A stretch of DNA of 64,000 nt, from contig NZ_JARKMX010000002.1 in the NCBI RefSeq assembly GCF_029360705.1, forward strand, positions 669,432 through 733,431, written 5' to 3'. The position numbers and the translations under genes are program-made. This stretch comes from Paraflavitalea pollutisoli (GTDB lineage Bacteria; Bacteroidota; Bacteroidia; Chitinophagales; Chitinophagaceae). Shown in pieces: positions 18,178-27,670 of the stretch. The notes under the pieces are model-generated. The model was not told the origin of the DNA, did no database searches, and saw only the letters and a list, made by a program, of their open reading frames with translations. Position 1 is the first letter of the stretch. The number at the start of each line of letters is the position of its first letter.

Positions 18178-21100
18178 TTAGAATTTAATATCGATACCAA
18201 ATGTGAATACCTTAACCTGGGGATAGAAATTGCCGCCGCCCAATGACACACCATCTGCTGCACCGGCGTCAAAATTGATCTCGGGATCATATCCCTCGTA
18301 AAACTTGGTATGGGTAAAAATGTTCTGTCCGTTTACGTAGATGAATGCTTTTTGCAATCCCACCTTCTTCAGGAACGATTGGGGCACTTCGTATCCCAAT
18401 TGTACATTCTTGAGTCGGAGATAAGCTGCGCTCCGCATCCACAAGGTGGAGTTTTGGGTATTGTTGGTGGAAGTAACTGACACACGGGGCAATGCTGCAT
18501 CCCTGTTCTCAGGTGTCCAATAATCTAACTGCCAGGGCTTGATGGAGCTGGAGTTGGCCGCAGGAATTACATAGTGCGCATTGAGGTAGCCGTCCACTTT
18601 ACCTACGCCTTGTACGAGGGCGCCCAGGCGAAAGCCTTTCCACCCCAGATCCAGGTTACCACCATAGGTGTAGCGTGGGATGGTGTTACCGATGATCACT
18701 TTATCAGCATCGGTAATCTTTCCGTCGGGGATCGACTTACCATTGGCGTCTACGGCGCCTGCCAGGTCTTTGTACCGTACATCACCCGGTTTCAATGTTC
18801 CAATCTGTACAGGTCCGGCGTTGATCTCTTCCTGCGATTGGTAGAGTCCATCCGCCAGGTATCCATAGATCGAGTTGATGGAGTAACCTTCCTGCTGGCG
18901 CAACAGGTCGCCGGAAGTCTGGCCTTTCATATCAACGATCTTGTTCTTAACGTCCGACAGGTTGAAGCCGATACCAAACTGGAAATCACCAATCCGGTCA
19001 TCATATCGTGCAGAAAGCTCCCAGCCTTTGTTGGTAACGACCGCGGCATTTTGATAAGGAGAAGCCAATCCGGTAAGCTGCGAAGTATTCAACTTCATCA
19101 GGATACCGTCCGTTCTTTTGTCGTAGTAATCGAATGTTACCGATAATTTTTTGAAGAGGTTGGCGTCTACACCGATACCCTTCATGACTGTCTCTTCCCA
19201 CCGCAGGTTGGGGTTGGACAAGGTCGTCTGGGTAATCATCTGGTACATATTGCCGCCCATAGACACACTGCTCAACGACAGAGCTTCTGCAAAAGGATAA
19301 TAAGAAGACCCAATGTTCTGGTTACCCAGCTTGCCCCAGGATCCACGAAGCTTCAACATGTTTACCACTGAACTCATATTGTCCCAGAAATCTTCTCTCG
19401 AAACAAGCCAGCCTGCAGAGAAAGAAGGGAAGGCAGCCCAGCGGTTTTGACCAGTGAAACGCGATGTGCCGTCGTACCGCAAATTGGCTTCAAACAAGTA
19501 CTTTCCTTTGAAGTCATAATTGAACCTGCCAAAGCTGGAGATCAGGATCCACTGGTTCTGTGTACCGTTGTTATCCTTGGTGGCGTTGTCGGCACCAGCC
19601 GTCAGTTGCTCGTAGGTGTCGTACACGAAATCTCTTCTGTAACCAGACAGCAGCTTTTCATCATAGGTTTCGCGCGAAGCGCCGCCCATCAGGCTAAAGT
19701 TATGATCACCGAAACTTTTCTGCGCCGTAGCCTGGAATTGATAAGTGCCATAGAAATAACGCATGGCCGACTCGTTCAATTCGGTGAAGGTGTTGGCAGC
19801 TCCAGCCTCTGACCCATCTTCATAATAGGTCATCACGCTTTTGCGGAAGGTGTGCACATTGGTCGTGAGGTAGCGGGGAGCAAACATACCGGTCAGCGAC
19901 AACCACTCCACCGGCTTGTAGGTCAGGTTGAGGTTTCCGTAAAACTCGAGGTTATTGGTTTTGCGGTTACCGCCATTTTCGATGTATCCCACCGGGTTGA
20001 TCTTCACCCAGCCGTCGGACCATTTGTCGCCCTGGCGAATGGGGATATTGGTAGGCATTCTACCCAGGTAATTCCAGATGGTTCCTTCATCGGCAATCTG
20101 CTTCCGGTTACGGTTGGTGACGGCCACATCAAAGCGAATGTTCACTTTCTTACTGGGCGTTATGTCGAGGTTATTGCGGAAGATGTACCGTTTAAAATTG
20201 GTATTCTTGATGATCCCTTCCTGGTCGGTGAAACTCAGCGATGGGGCCACCCGGATAATGCCGCTATTAGCCGTCAAAGAAATGAAGTGATTTTGTTGCA
20301 ATCCGCTGCCATCCAGAATGGCATCCTGCCAATCGTAATTTTTCGGATCAGCCTCAAACTTCTTCCTGAAATTCTCGATATCCTGATCACTATAGATCTT
20401 GATACCGTTGTCGTTCATGCTGGCGTCGTTGAACACCTTCATGTATGTCAAGCCATCCGTTACTTTGGGAATAGCAGTGGGCGTTTGCTTACCCACGAAT
20501 CCCTTATAGTTTACTGATAGCTTATCTTTTCCTCTTTTCGTGGTGACCAGGATTACCCCATTGGCAGCTCTGGACCCATAGATAGCTGACGAAGCAGCAT
20601 CTTTCAATACGGAGATCGACTCGATCAGGTTAACATCTACATCGTCGAGAGAACCTGCCACCCCATCGATGATCACGAGCGGATTGCTGCTGGATCCTCC
20701 GAAGGAGTTAATACCACGGATACGGATCTGGCCGCCATCACCACCCGGCGAACCGGTTTGTGAGGTAACGGTTACACCGGCTGCCAGGCCCTGCAATGCA
20801 TTGGAGGTGGAGGTATTCGGGCGTCTTTCCATCTGCGCGCTACCGATCACCGCAATAGCCCCCGTCAGGTTGGCCTTTTTCTGCGTTCCATAACCTACCA
20901 CCACGACTTCATTCAACCCCGCAACGTCTTTTTGAAGGCTCACATTGATCACCGGCGAATTGCCGATCACCACTTCTTTGGCAACGTACCCAACAATGGA
21001 GAAAACCAATACGTCGGACCCGTTGGCTACTTCGAGCGCGTACTCGCCTGCAGCATTACTGGCCGCTCCGGTGCCAGCCCTCTTAAGGCTTACACTAACC

Positions 21101-21273
21101 CCTTCCAGTGGTTTGTTTTGTTCGTCCGTAATCTTTCCGGTGATCCGCTTCGATTGTGCCGCGGCAGGCACAGCAAGTAACAAAAGGCATAACAGGCTGA
21201 GGAGCCAGCTGCCGGCTAGTTTCCGGGGATTGCTTTGCTGCTGTATTAGGGCAAAGCAGGGAGTTTTTTTCAT
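18178..21273 (-). CDS. SusC/RagA-family TonB-dependent transporter 1
   Basis: This 1031-residue outer-membrane beta-barrel has a signal peptide ending PAAAQ near residue 40. A carboxypeptidase-like beta-sandwich domain follows (ITGKITDEQNKPLEG), then a TonB-box-like stretch NEVVVVGYGTQKK and the plug domain with SRAANGVILVTTKRG, the hallmark of SusC. The barrel ends with a terminal Phe (FGIDIKF). It is the first gene of the 12-gene operon and has a promoter box 236 bases upstream. It has no extra N-terminal signalling (STN) domain, so regulation probably runs through the divergent DeoR protein rather than through an anti-sigma factor. Confidence 0.96.
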   Translation of the reverse strand: MKKTPCFALIQQQSNPRKLAGSWLLSLLCLLLLAVPAAAQSKRITGKITDEQNKPLEGVSVSLKRAGTGAASNAAGEYALEVANGSDVLVFSIVGYVAKEVVIGNSPVINVSLQKDVAGLNEVVVVGYGTQKKANLTGAIAVIGSAQMERRPNTSTSNALQGLAAGVTVTSQTGSPGGDGGQIRIRGINSFGGSSSNPLVIIDGVAGSLDDVDVNLIESISVLKDAASSAIYGSRAANGVILVTTKRGKDKLSVNYKGFVGKQTPTAIPKVTDGLTYMKVFNDASMNDNGIKIYSDQDIENFRKKFEADPKNYDWQDAILDGSGLQQNHFISLTANSGIIRVAPSLSFTDQEGIIKNTNFKRYIFRNNLDITPSKKVNIRFDVAVTNRNRKQIADEGTIWNYLGRMPTNIPIRQGDKWSDGWVKINPVGYIENGGNRKTNNLEFYGNLNLTYKPVEWLSLTGMFAPRYLTTNVHTFRKSVMTYYEDGSEAGAANTFTELNESAMRYFYGTYQFQATAQKSFGDHNFSLMGGASRETYDEKLLSGYRRDFVYDTYEQLTAGADNATKDNNGTQNQWILISSFGRFNYDFKGKYLFEANLRYDGTSRFTGQNRWAAFPSFSAGWLVSREDFWDNMSSVVNMLKLRGSWGKLGNQNIGSSYYPFAEALSLSSVSMGGNMYQMITQTTLSNPNLRWEETVMKGIGVDANLFKKLSVTFDYYDKRTDGILMKLNTSQLTGLASPYQNAAVVTNKGWELSARYDDRIGDFQFGIGFNLSDVKNKIVDMKGQTSGDLLRQQEGYSINSIYGYLADGLYQSQEEINAGPVQIGTLKPGDVRYKDLAGAVDANGKSIPDGKITDADKVIIGNTIPRYTYGGNLDLGWKGFRLGALVQGVGKVDGYLNAHYVIPAANSSSIKPWQLDYWTPENRDAALPRVSVTSTNNTQNSTLWMRSAAYLRLKNVQLGYEVPQSFLKKVGLQKAFIYVNGQNIFTHTKFYEGYDPEINFDAGAADGVSLGGGNFYPQVKVFTFGIDIKF

Positions 21274-21508
21274 AACAGCTTTTAGTTTTTAATCCAACTA
21301 ATTATTTCCTACCCCGTCAATTCCTTTCATTTCGTTTCATTTAGTTTTTAAAGAATTAACGTTTTGCAAAAGAATGATCCATAATTAAACAAAACATTAT
21401 CCCTCAGTAAACAAATCATTAAGAAATAACGGGACGAAAAAGGCAATCGTGGTCAAAATTGGCGTAAAAAAGCAGATATTTGCTTTCGTTTGTACCAATA
21501 ATACAAAC

Positions 21509-21540
21509 CAAATGTAACCAACTTAAATCAAAGTAAACAA
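21509..21540 (-). promoter_or_regulatory. Promoter of the SusC-led operon
   Basis: On the minus strand the -7 box is TACATTTG (21516-21509) and the -33 TTG is at 21540-21538, with a 21-base spacer. This fits TTG-N(17-23)-TAnnTTTG. Transcription would begin near 21502, leaving a leader of about 230 bases before susC. Confidence 0.5.
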
Positions 21541-21626
21541 TTTTAAATAAAAAGAAAGCTTTTGTAAGTATAAATAGGTGAGCAAGTAGCCAGAAACTTT
21601 ACTAAATCGTAAACTCTTTGGAAGCT

Positions 21627-21658
21627 TTTGAAAATATTGGGAATAAAAGACAACTTTG
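21627..21658 (+). promoter_or_regulatory. Promoter of the deoR-type regulator
   Basis: TTTG at 21627-21630, a 20-base spacer and CAACTTTG at 21651-21658 match the Bacteroidota pattern except for C in place of the first T of the -7 box. Its end is 20 bases upstream of the ATG. Confidence 0.4.
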
Positions 21659-21677
21659 TGAAACATAACTTTATTAT

Positions 21678-22445
21678 ATGAAAACGATCACAGACAGGCA
21701 CCAATTCATCCTCAAGAAGCTTTCGGAAAAGGGGCAGGTGAGCATTCCGCAGTTAATGGATGAAATGCAGGTAAGCGGCGTGACGATCCGGAAAGACCTG
21801 AAACTGTTGGAAGAGAAAAAGTTGCTTTTCCGCACCCGTGGTGGTGGATCGATCAACAACCCCTACGCAATCGAGCGACCCATCGACGAAAAGGAGTTTA
21901 TCAAGTCCGACGAAAAAAAGAAGATTGCCAAAGCGGCACTGGGCCTGATCGGTCAGAATGATTCTATCATCATCGCCTCCGGCACTACCGTATTTGAAGT
22001 AGCCCGCCAATTACAACCTGAGAAAAGGATTATCGTGATTACCCCGGCCCTGAAAGTAGCGCTGGAGTTGATCAACCGTCCCAATGTAGAAATCCTGCAA
22101 CTCGGAGGCCTCGTTCACCAGAGTTCGTCTTCGACCGCTGGCTTCTTTGCCGAAAAAATACTCGATGAGCTGTCTTGCGGTGTACTCTTCCTGGGCGTAG
22201 ACGGCATCGACCTCGATCATGGCCTTACCATCACCAACATCGTAGAAGCCAGTCTGAATCAAAAAATGATCCGATTGGCCCAAACCGTCGTGGTGCTGGC
22301 CGACAGTTCCAAATTTGACCGCCGCGGGTTGGGTAAGATCGCCAACCTGGACCAGATCGATTACATCATCACCGATGGAGAAGTCAGCAAGGATACCGTC
22401 AACAAGATCGAGAAGATGGGTGTGAAAGTGATCGTGGCGGAGTAA
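21678..22445 (+). CDS. DeoR/GlpR-family transcriptional regulator
   Basis: This 255-residue repressor-type regulator has the usual length for the family. The N-terminal winged HTH (about 5-58) contains the recognition helix region VSGVTIRKDLKLLEEK, followed by RTRGGG. The C-terminal DeoR sensor domain, related to sugar-phosphate isomerases, shows IIIASGTTVFEVA (phosphate-binding loop) and FLGVDGIDLDHGLT. The family senses phosphorylated sugars or polyols. Its position, divergent from the SusC-led operon with a shared 404-base regulatory region, makes that operon its obvious target. The inducer may be the product of one of the two FGGY kinases (inference). A strong terminator follows within 50 bases. 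Confidence 0.93.
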   Translation: MKTITDRHQFILKKLSEKGQVSIPQLMDEMQVSGVTIRKDLKLLEEKKLLFRTRGGGSINNPYAIERPIDEKEFIKSDEKKKIAKAALGLIGQNDSIIIASGTTVFEVARQLQPEKRIIVITPALKVALELINRPNVEILQLGGLVHQSSSSTAGFFAEKILDELSCGVLFLGVDGIDLDHGLTITNIVEASLNQKMIRLAQTVVVLADSSKFDRRGLGKIANLDQIDYIITDGEVSKDTVNKIEKMGVKVIVAE

Positions 22446-22487
22446 ATAACTTTTTGCAGTAGGTTGTTGAGTCAACCAGGTACCTAA

Positions 22488-22519
22488 TAAAAAAATCCCA
22501 CTCGAATGAGTGGGATTTT
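22488..22519. terminator. Bidirectional terminator between the deoR-type gene and purL
   Basis: The 12-base perfect stem AAAATCCCACTC/GAGTGGGATTTT with loop GAAT has an A-rich flank on the left and a T-rich flank on the right. It can stop both the converging deoR-type (+) and purL (-) transcripts. Confidence 0.85.
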
Positions 22520-22536
22520 ATTTGGACTATCCGTCT

Positions 22537-25500
22537 TTATTTTTTGTTCGTCTCGCACCAGGTCCGGGCATTTACGAATGCTTCGATCCAGGGGCTCACT
22601 TCGTCGTTGCGACCTTCGGGATAGTGGGCCCAGTTCCACTGGAAGATAGAACGCTCTATATGCGGCATGGTCACCAGGTGACGACCCGTAGCATCACACA
22701 GCATGGCGGTATTGTAGCCAGAGCCGTTGGGATTGTGTGGGTACGTGTCGTAAGCATATTTCGCTACGATGCCGTACTGATCTTCGGTGTTGGGCAGGTT
22801 AAACTTACCTTCACCATGCGACACCCATACTCCTAATGTTGATCCCGCGAGTGTTTTCAACATGACCGAGTTGTTCTCCTGCACCTTTACGGAAACGAAG
22901 TTACACTCGTGTTTGCCAGAGGTATTGTGCAACATCTTACCATGCTCCGGATGATTAGGGTGAATCAATTCCAGCTCCATAAACAACTGGCAACCGTTAC
23001 AAATACCCACCGACAAGGTATCGGGGCGGGCAAAGAAATTGTCCAATGCCTTTTTCGCTTTCTCGTTGTACATAAACGCACCGGCCCAGCCTTTGGCAGA
23101 ACCCAGTACGTCCGAATTGGAGAATCCACCTACAGCCCCGATGAACTGGATATCTTCCAGCGTTTCGCGGCCGGAGATCAGGTCGGTCATGTGCACATCT
23201 TTCACATCAAAGCCTGCCAGGAACATGGCATTAGCCATTTCCCGTTCCGAGTTGGACCCCTTCTCGCGGATGATGGCAGCTTTCGGACGTGGCTTGGAGG
23301 TATCGATCGCTGGTTTCTTTCCGTTGAACTGCGTAGGGAAATTATAGCGAAGCGGCTGTACTTTATAATTATTGAAACGCTCGATCGCGGTTCCGTTCTT
23401 TGATTGCTTCTGGTCCAGCAGGAAGGAAGTCTTGTACCAGGTATCACGTGTTTCGCTCACATTGAAAGTGAAAGACTCCGCATTGTTTGTGAGGCTTACC
23501 TCAGTTCCTTCTTTCACCACACCAATCTTCACGGCCTCGATACCGGCTTGCTGAAGCGCCTGTTCAAAGGCCGCATCATGCTTGGGTTGCAGCACCAGGG
23601 CGATGTTCTCATTGAACAATACCTTCACAGTATCAGCTTCCTGCAAACCACTCAGGTCATAATCCGCTGCCAGGTTCACATCAGCAAACACCATTTCAAG
23701 TAATGTGGTGATCAAACCACCAGATCCCACATCGTGGCCGGCTGCGATCTGATCGTTGTTGATCAGCTCCTGGATCGTATTAAAGGCTTTGGCGAAATAG
23801 GCCGCATCCTTGACCGTTGGCACTTCCGTTCCGATCTTGTTGTTGACCTGTGCAAAGGAAGAACCACCTAATTTGAAAGCATCTTTCGACAATCCGATAT
23901 AGTACACCGAACCTGCACTTCTTAACAACACAGGCTCTACCACTTTTCTGATGTTCGTACAGTTACCCGCGGCAGAAATGATCACCGTACCCGGTGCAAT
24001 CACATCCCCGTGAGGATATTTCTGCTTCATCGACAGCGAGTCTTTTCCTGTCGGGATATTGATGCCCAATGCGATGGCAAAGTCGGAACAGGCTTTTACC
24101 GCCTCGTACAAACGTGCATCTTCACCTTCATTGTTACAAGCCCACATCCAGTTGGCGGAGAGGGAAACTCCTTTCAGTCCATTCTTAATGGGCGCAAACA
24201 CCAGGTTGGACAAGGCTTCAGCGATCGCATTGCGGGAACCGGCTGCCGGATCAACCAGCGCCGTCAATGGCGAGTGACCAACGGTAGTGGCTATCCCTTC
24301 TTTCGATTTATAATCCAGCGCCATCACACCCACATTGTTCAAAGGCAGCTGCAGCGGTCCGGCAGTTTGTTGCTTGGCTACACGGCCTCCCACACAACGG
24401 TCTACCTTATTGGTCAACCAGTCTTTGCTCGCCACTGCTTCCAACTGCAATACCTGGCTCAGGTAGGTGGGCACTTTGTTTACATCATAGGTCAATTCGC
24501 TGTAGGGGCGCTGGATCTTTTTATCCTTCATGATCGTCTTGGGCGAAGAGCCGAAGAAATCTTCCAGTGCAAAATCCATCGGCTTAACACCAGAGGTGGC
24601 TGACTGGAAAGTGAAGCGATGGTTACCCGTTACGTTGCCTACTGTATACATTGGGGCACGCTCGCGGTCGGCTACACGTTGTAAAGTATCGATGTCTTTT
24701 TCGCCGATCACCAATCCCATCCTTTCCTGCGATTCATTGCCGATGATCTCTTTGGCCGACAGGGTGGGGTCTCCCACAGGCAGTTTGTCCAGGTCGATCA
24801 ATCCACCCGTTTCTTCTACCAGCTCCGACAAGCAGTTCAGGTGTCCACCTGCACCGTGGTCGTGGATAGAAACGATCGGGTTATTACCCTGCTCTACCAA
24901 CGCCCGGATGGTGTTGGCAGCACGCTTTTGCATTTCCGGATTGGAACGTTGAATCGCATTCAGTTCGATGCCGGAACCGAAAGCGCCAGTGTCAGCAGAA
25001 GATACTGCGGCACCACCCATACCGATCCTATAATTTTCTCCACCCAGGATAACGATCTTATCGCCCTCTTTGGGTGTATGTTTTTTTGCCTGATCCAGTT
25101 TACCGTATCCGATACCGCCTGCCTGCATGATCACTTTATCATATCCCAGCTTGCGGCCATTCTCTTCATGTTCGAAGGTCAATACAGAGCCGGTGATCAA
25201 GGGCTGGCCAAACTTGTTGCCAAAATCAGAAGCTCCGTTAGAAGCCTTGATGAGGATATCCATGGGGGTTTGGTACAACCATTTACGGGGCTCCATGGCT
25301 TTTTCCCAGGGCCTGTCTTCCAGCAAACGGGAATAAGCGGTCATGTAGATCGCTGTTCCAGCCAAGGGCAGGGCACCCTGGCCACCCGCCAAACGGTCGC
25401 GGATCTCGCCACCAGAACCGGTGGCTGCGCCTGCGAAAGGCTCAACCGTCGTCGGGAAATTGTGTGTTTCTGCCTTCAGGGAAAGTACAGACTCGAATTC

Positions 25501-26208
25501 TTTTTCTTCGTAGAAGTCGGGCTTGTCTACCGACTTGGGCGCGAACTGGATTACTGTTGGCCCCTTTACAAACGCTACGTTGTCTTTATACGCCGAAACG
25601 ATATCGTTGGGGTTCGTTTCAGAAGTCTTTTTGATCAATTTGAAGAGGGAGGTCGGCATGGCCTCACCATCGATGACAAAGGTGCCGTTGAAGATCTTGT
25701 GGCGGCAGTGCTCCGAATTGGCCTGTGAGAAGGCAAATACCTCAGAGTCCGTCAGCTTGCGGCCAATCTTCTTAGAGAGATTGTTCAGGTATTCCACTTC
25801 TTCCCCACTCAGCGCCAAACCTTCCTGCTTGTTGTAAGCAGCGATATCCTCTATTTCCAGAATGCCTTCCGGTTTGATGTTGATGGTGAAGATATCCTGG
25901 GTCAAGGCGATGTACTTCTGCGAAATCATCGGATCGAAATCGTTGAAGTCGGCTGGCACGGCGGCAAATTCTTCAATACGGATAATGCCTGCGATACCCA
26001 TGTTCTGCGTGATCTCCACAGCATTGGTACTCCAGGGAGTTACCATCGCGGCGCGGGGGCCTACATAAGAACGGTTGACCGTATTTTCGGGAAGTTTTTG
26101 CGCGTTGCCAAAGAGCCAGTTGAGCTTTTGAATGTCTTCCGGAGAGAGATCGTTTTCTGTTTGAACACAATAGACGAAGTCCTTTTGGTTCTCAAAGAAA
26201 TGAATCAT
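22537..26208 (-). CDS. purL: Phosphoribosylformylglycinamidine synthase, single-chain
   Basis: This is the purine-biosynthesis enzyme that makes formylglycinamidine ribonucleotide from FGAR, glutamine and ATP in the cytoplasm. The 1223-residue product is the large fused type. The N-terminal PurS-like and linker regions include LTDSEVFAFSQANSEHCRHK. Two AIRS-type synthase halves follow, with AETHNFPT, GGEIRDR and the second-half motif PTGKDSLSMKQK. The C-terminal class I glutaminase domain carries SVGICNGCQL with Cys1073 as probable nucleophile. The chain runs somewhat short of the E. coli enzyme (about 1290), as is usual in this phylum. It stands alone, convergent with the deoR-type gene. Confidence 0.97.
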   Translation of the reverse strand: MIHFFENQKDFVYCVQTENDLSPEDIQKLNWLFGNAQKLPENTVNRSYVGPRAAMVTPWSTNAVEITQNMGIAGIIRIEEFAAVPADFNDFDPMISQKYIALTQDIFTINIKPEGILEIEDIAAYNKQEGLALSGEEVEYLNNLSKKIGRKLTDSEVFAFSQANSEHCRHKIFNGTFVIDGEAMPTSLFKLIKKTSETNPNDIVSAYKDNVAFVKGPTVIQFAPKSVDKPDFYEEKEFESVLSLKAETHNFPTTVEPFAGAATGSGGEIRDRLAGGQGALPLAGTAIYMTAYSRLLEDRPWEKAMEPRKWLYQTPMDILIKASNGASDFGNKFGQPLITGSVLTFEHEENGRKLGYDKVIMQAGGIGYGKLDQAKKHTPKEGDKIVILGGENYRIGMGGAAVSSADTGAFGSGIELNAIQRSNPEMQKRAANTIRALVEQGNNPIVSIHDHGAGGHLNCLSELVEETGGLIDLDKLPVGDPTLSAKEIIGNESQERMGLVIGEKDIDTLQRVADRERAPMYTVGNVTGNHRFTFQSATSGVKPMDFALEDFFGSSPKTIMKDKKIQRPYSELTYDVNKVPTYLSQVLQLEAVASKDWLTNKVDRCVGGRVAKQQTAGPLQLPLNNVGVMALDYKSKEGIATTVGHSPLTALVDPAAGSRNAIAEALSNLVFAPIKNGLKGVSLSANWMWACNNEGEDARLYEAVKACSDFAIALGINIPTGKDSLSMKQKYPHGDVIAPGTVIISAAGNCTNIRKVVEPVLLRSAGSVYYIGLSKDAFKLGGSSFAQVNNKIGTEVPTVKDAAYFAKAFNTIQELINNDQIAAGHDVGSGGLITTLLEMVFADVNLAADYDLSGLQEADTVKVLFNENIALVLQPKHDAAFEQALQQAGIEAVKIGVVKEGTEVSLTNNAESFTFNVSETRDTWYKTSFLLDQKQSKNGTAIERFNNYKVQPLRYNFPTQFNGKKPAIDTSKPRPKAAIIREKGSNSEREMANAMFLAGFDVKDVHMTDLISGRETLEDIQFIGAVGGFSNSDVLGSAKGWAGAFMYNEKAKKALDNFFARPDTLSVGICNGCQLFMELELIHPNHPEHGKMLHNTSGKHECNFVSVKVQENNSVMLKTLAGSTLGVWVSHGEGKFNLPNTEDQYGIVAKYAYDTYPHNPNGSGYNTAMLCDATGRHLVTMPHIERSIFQWNWAHYPEGRNDEVSPWIEAFVNARTWCETNKK

Positions 26209-26245
26209 TTATTATAATGTGTTATGATGTCGTTGTAAGAAGGCG

Positions 26246-26253
26246 CAAATTTA
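26246..26253 (-). promoter_or_regulatory. Probable purL -7 promoter box
   Basis: The minus strand reads TAAATTTG, an exact match to TAnnTTTG, 38 bases upstream of the purL start. No good -33 TTG is seen at the expected distance. No purine riboswitch fold is apparent. Confidence 0.35.
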
Positions 26254-26381
26254 CGAAATGATTTCGAGATATCCTTCCTAGCAGCCTGCACACGTCACCC
26301 ACATTAGCTTAATTACAATATATTACAGTAACCATACCAGCCCATTATCAGCAAATCACCTGTGCCTCCCACAACGGCAAA

Positions 26382-26403
26382 AAGCCGTCCAAAGGACCGG
26401 CTT
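26382..26403 (-). terminator. Terminator after the sigma-factor/membrane-protein pair
   Basis: On the minus strand AAGCCGGTCC-TTT-GGACGGCTT forms a hairpin with one bulged G, followed by TTTTGCC. It lies 20 bases beyond the stop of the membrane-protein gene. Confidence 0.6.
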
Positions 26404-26423
26404 CATGCTTTAAAAATCCATGG

Positions 26424-27023
26424 CTATTCGATGGCTGAAAGGTTTTGCCTGATCTCGTCCAGGTGCTTGCCGAAATCCTTGTGAAAACGAGACCGGGATA
26501 AGATGAAAACAATGATCAACAACACGGCATAAGTACCCCACCGTAACCAGCTGTCGATCTCATACCAGGGCTCCATCAACCTGGCCGTTCCTACTCCTTT
26601 AAAAACTTCGAGGAATACGGCGAGCATCACCACCCCTGCCAGTGAAACCAGGCGGTAGCACCACAAGAGTTGGCCGAGCGAGCGCACCTGGCTTTTCAAC
26701 CGATCTGCCACGGGTGCATCTGAACGGCTCATGTTGCCGAGAATAAAATAGGCCGATACGAAAAAGGCGGATGCCAATACGATGATCCCTGCAAAAAGAC
26801 CGAAAAAGGGATCAGCCTGCAGATCGGGCTTTCTCAACGCTTGTACGATCAGCACGACGATCAGAAACGGGATGATCATTACTTGTTTTCCCAAAGCGGT
26901 TTTCAGCGCGGCCACCGGGCCGTAGCTCTTTTGTTGACTGAGTTCCATGATTTTGTTTTTAGATGTGGATGTATGGTTTGATGTACTATTTTTCCAGGTA
27001 GCTTTCAGGTCGTCCAGTTCCAT
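26424..27023 (-). CDS. Four-helix membrane protein, putative partner of the ECF sigma factor
   Basis: This 199-residue protein begins MELDDLKATWKN, a start often seen in Bacteroidota proteins encoded directly after ECF sigma genes. A soluble N-terminal segment of about 45 residues precedes four probable membrane helices (about 46-62, 73-95, 118-141, 160-176), and a short basic and acidic C-terminal tail follows. It starts 4 bases after the sigma-factor stop, so the two are cotranscribed. By position it may act as an anti-sigma factor holding the sigma factor at the membrane. No zinc-finger anti-sigma motif (HxxxCxxC) is present, so the mechanism is not evident. Confidence 0.7.
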   Translation of the reverse strand: MELDDLKATWKNSTSNHTSTSKNKIMELSQQKSYGPVAALKTALGKQVMIIPFLIVVLIVQALRKPDLQADPFFGLFAGIIVLASAFFVSAYFILGNMSRSDAPVADRLKSQVRSLGQLLWCYRLVSLAGVVMLAVFLEVFKGVGTARLMEPWYEIDSWLRWGTYAVLLIIVFILSRSRFHKDFGKHLDEIRQNLSAIE

Positions 27024-27027
27024 AACG

Positions 27028-27516
27028 TTATGCTTTAGTGAGTTTTCTTAGTTTTTCTTTTACCCTGTTCATTTTCACGCGTAGTGTTGCTTCACTGATG
27101 CCCAGGATCGCCTCCATTTCGCGGTATGATCTGTCTTCGAGGTACAGCAGGGTAAGCGCTTTTTCAATCCCGTTCAATTGGCGAATGGCTTTGTGCAGCA
27201 TTTGCAATTGCTCATCATCCGGGGGAGAATGATCTGCCATATCCGACATCACCTCCTGTGGCATTATCGTGATCGATCTTCGTTTTTTACGAATACCCGA
27301 GATCGCGGTATTGAGCGCCACCTGGTACACCCAGGTACTGAATTTTGCTTCTCCGCGAAACTGGTCGAAGGATTGCCAGGTCTGCACCATGATCTCCTGG
27401 AAAAGATCCTGCCGGTCTTCTGGTGTATTGCCATACAGGTGGCAGATCTTCCAGATCAATGCCTCATTGCCTGCAATTTGTTCGGCGAAAGCTTCTTTTC
27501 TTTGTTGATCGGCCAA
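27028..27516 (-). CDS. ECF-type RNA polymerase sigma factor
   Basis: This 162-residue sigma-70-family protein has only regions 2 and 4. Region 2 is seen at about 20-85 (DRQDLFQEIMVQTWQSFDQFRG, with FSTWVYQVALN). Region 4 is seen at about 105-160 (LTLLYLEDRSYREM, then ILGISEATLRVKMNRV, the HTH that reads the -35 element). It is followed by its membrane partner with a 4-base gap. No SusC with an STN domain is close by, so it is not an obvious iron- or glycan-uptake sigma/anti-sigma pair. Its targets are unknown. Confidence 0.93.
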   Translation of the reverse strand: MADQQRKEAFAEQIAGNEALIWKICHLYGNTPEDRQDLFQEIMVQTWQSFDQFRGEAKFSTWVYQVALNTAISGIRKKRRSITIMPQEVMSDMADHSPPDDEQLQMLHKAIRQLNGIEKALTLLYLEDRSYREMEAILGISEATLRVKMNRVKEKLRKLTKA

Positions 27517-27670
27517 GGGATTCGATTTTAACTATCTGTGGTCGGGCAAAGGAAAAAGTTACGGCAAGCCTCCTTTTTTTGAGATTTTTTTAGCCCTTCA
27601 CGCTATACCCAGCAACAACACCATGCCTTTCAACAACTTGCGCGCCTCCTCCACTGTAGGGGGAACACGA

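Larger units (their letters stand above)
21274..21677. other. Divergent promoter region between the susC operon and the deoR-type regulator
   Basis: These 404 AT-rich bases lie between two divergently transcribed genes. They hold a good Bacteroidota promoter for each strand (listed separately) and no open reading frame. The long susC leader (about 230 bases) is rich in A and T, with no clear hairpin. DeoR operators are expected here, but I could not identify a convincing inverted repeat by eye. Confidence 0.6.
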
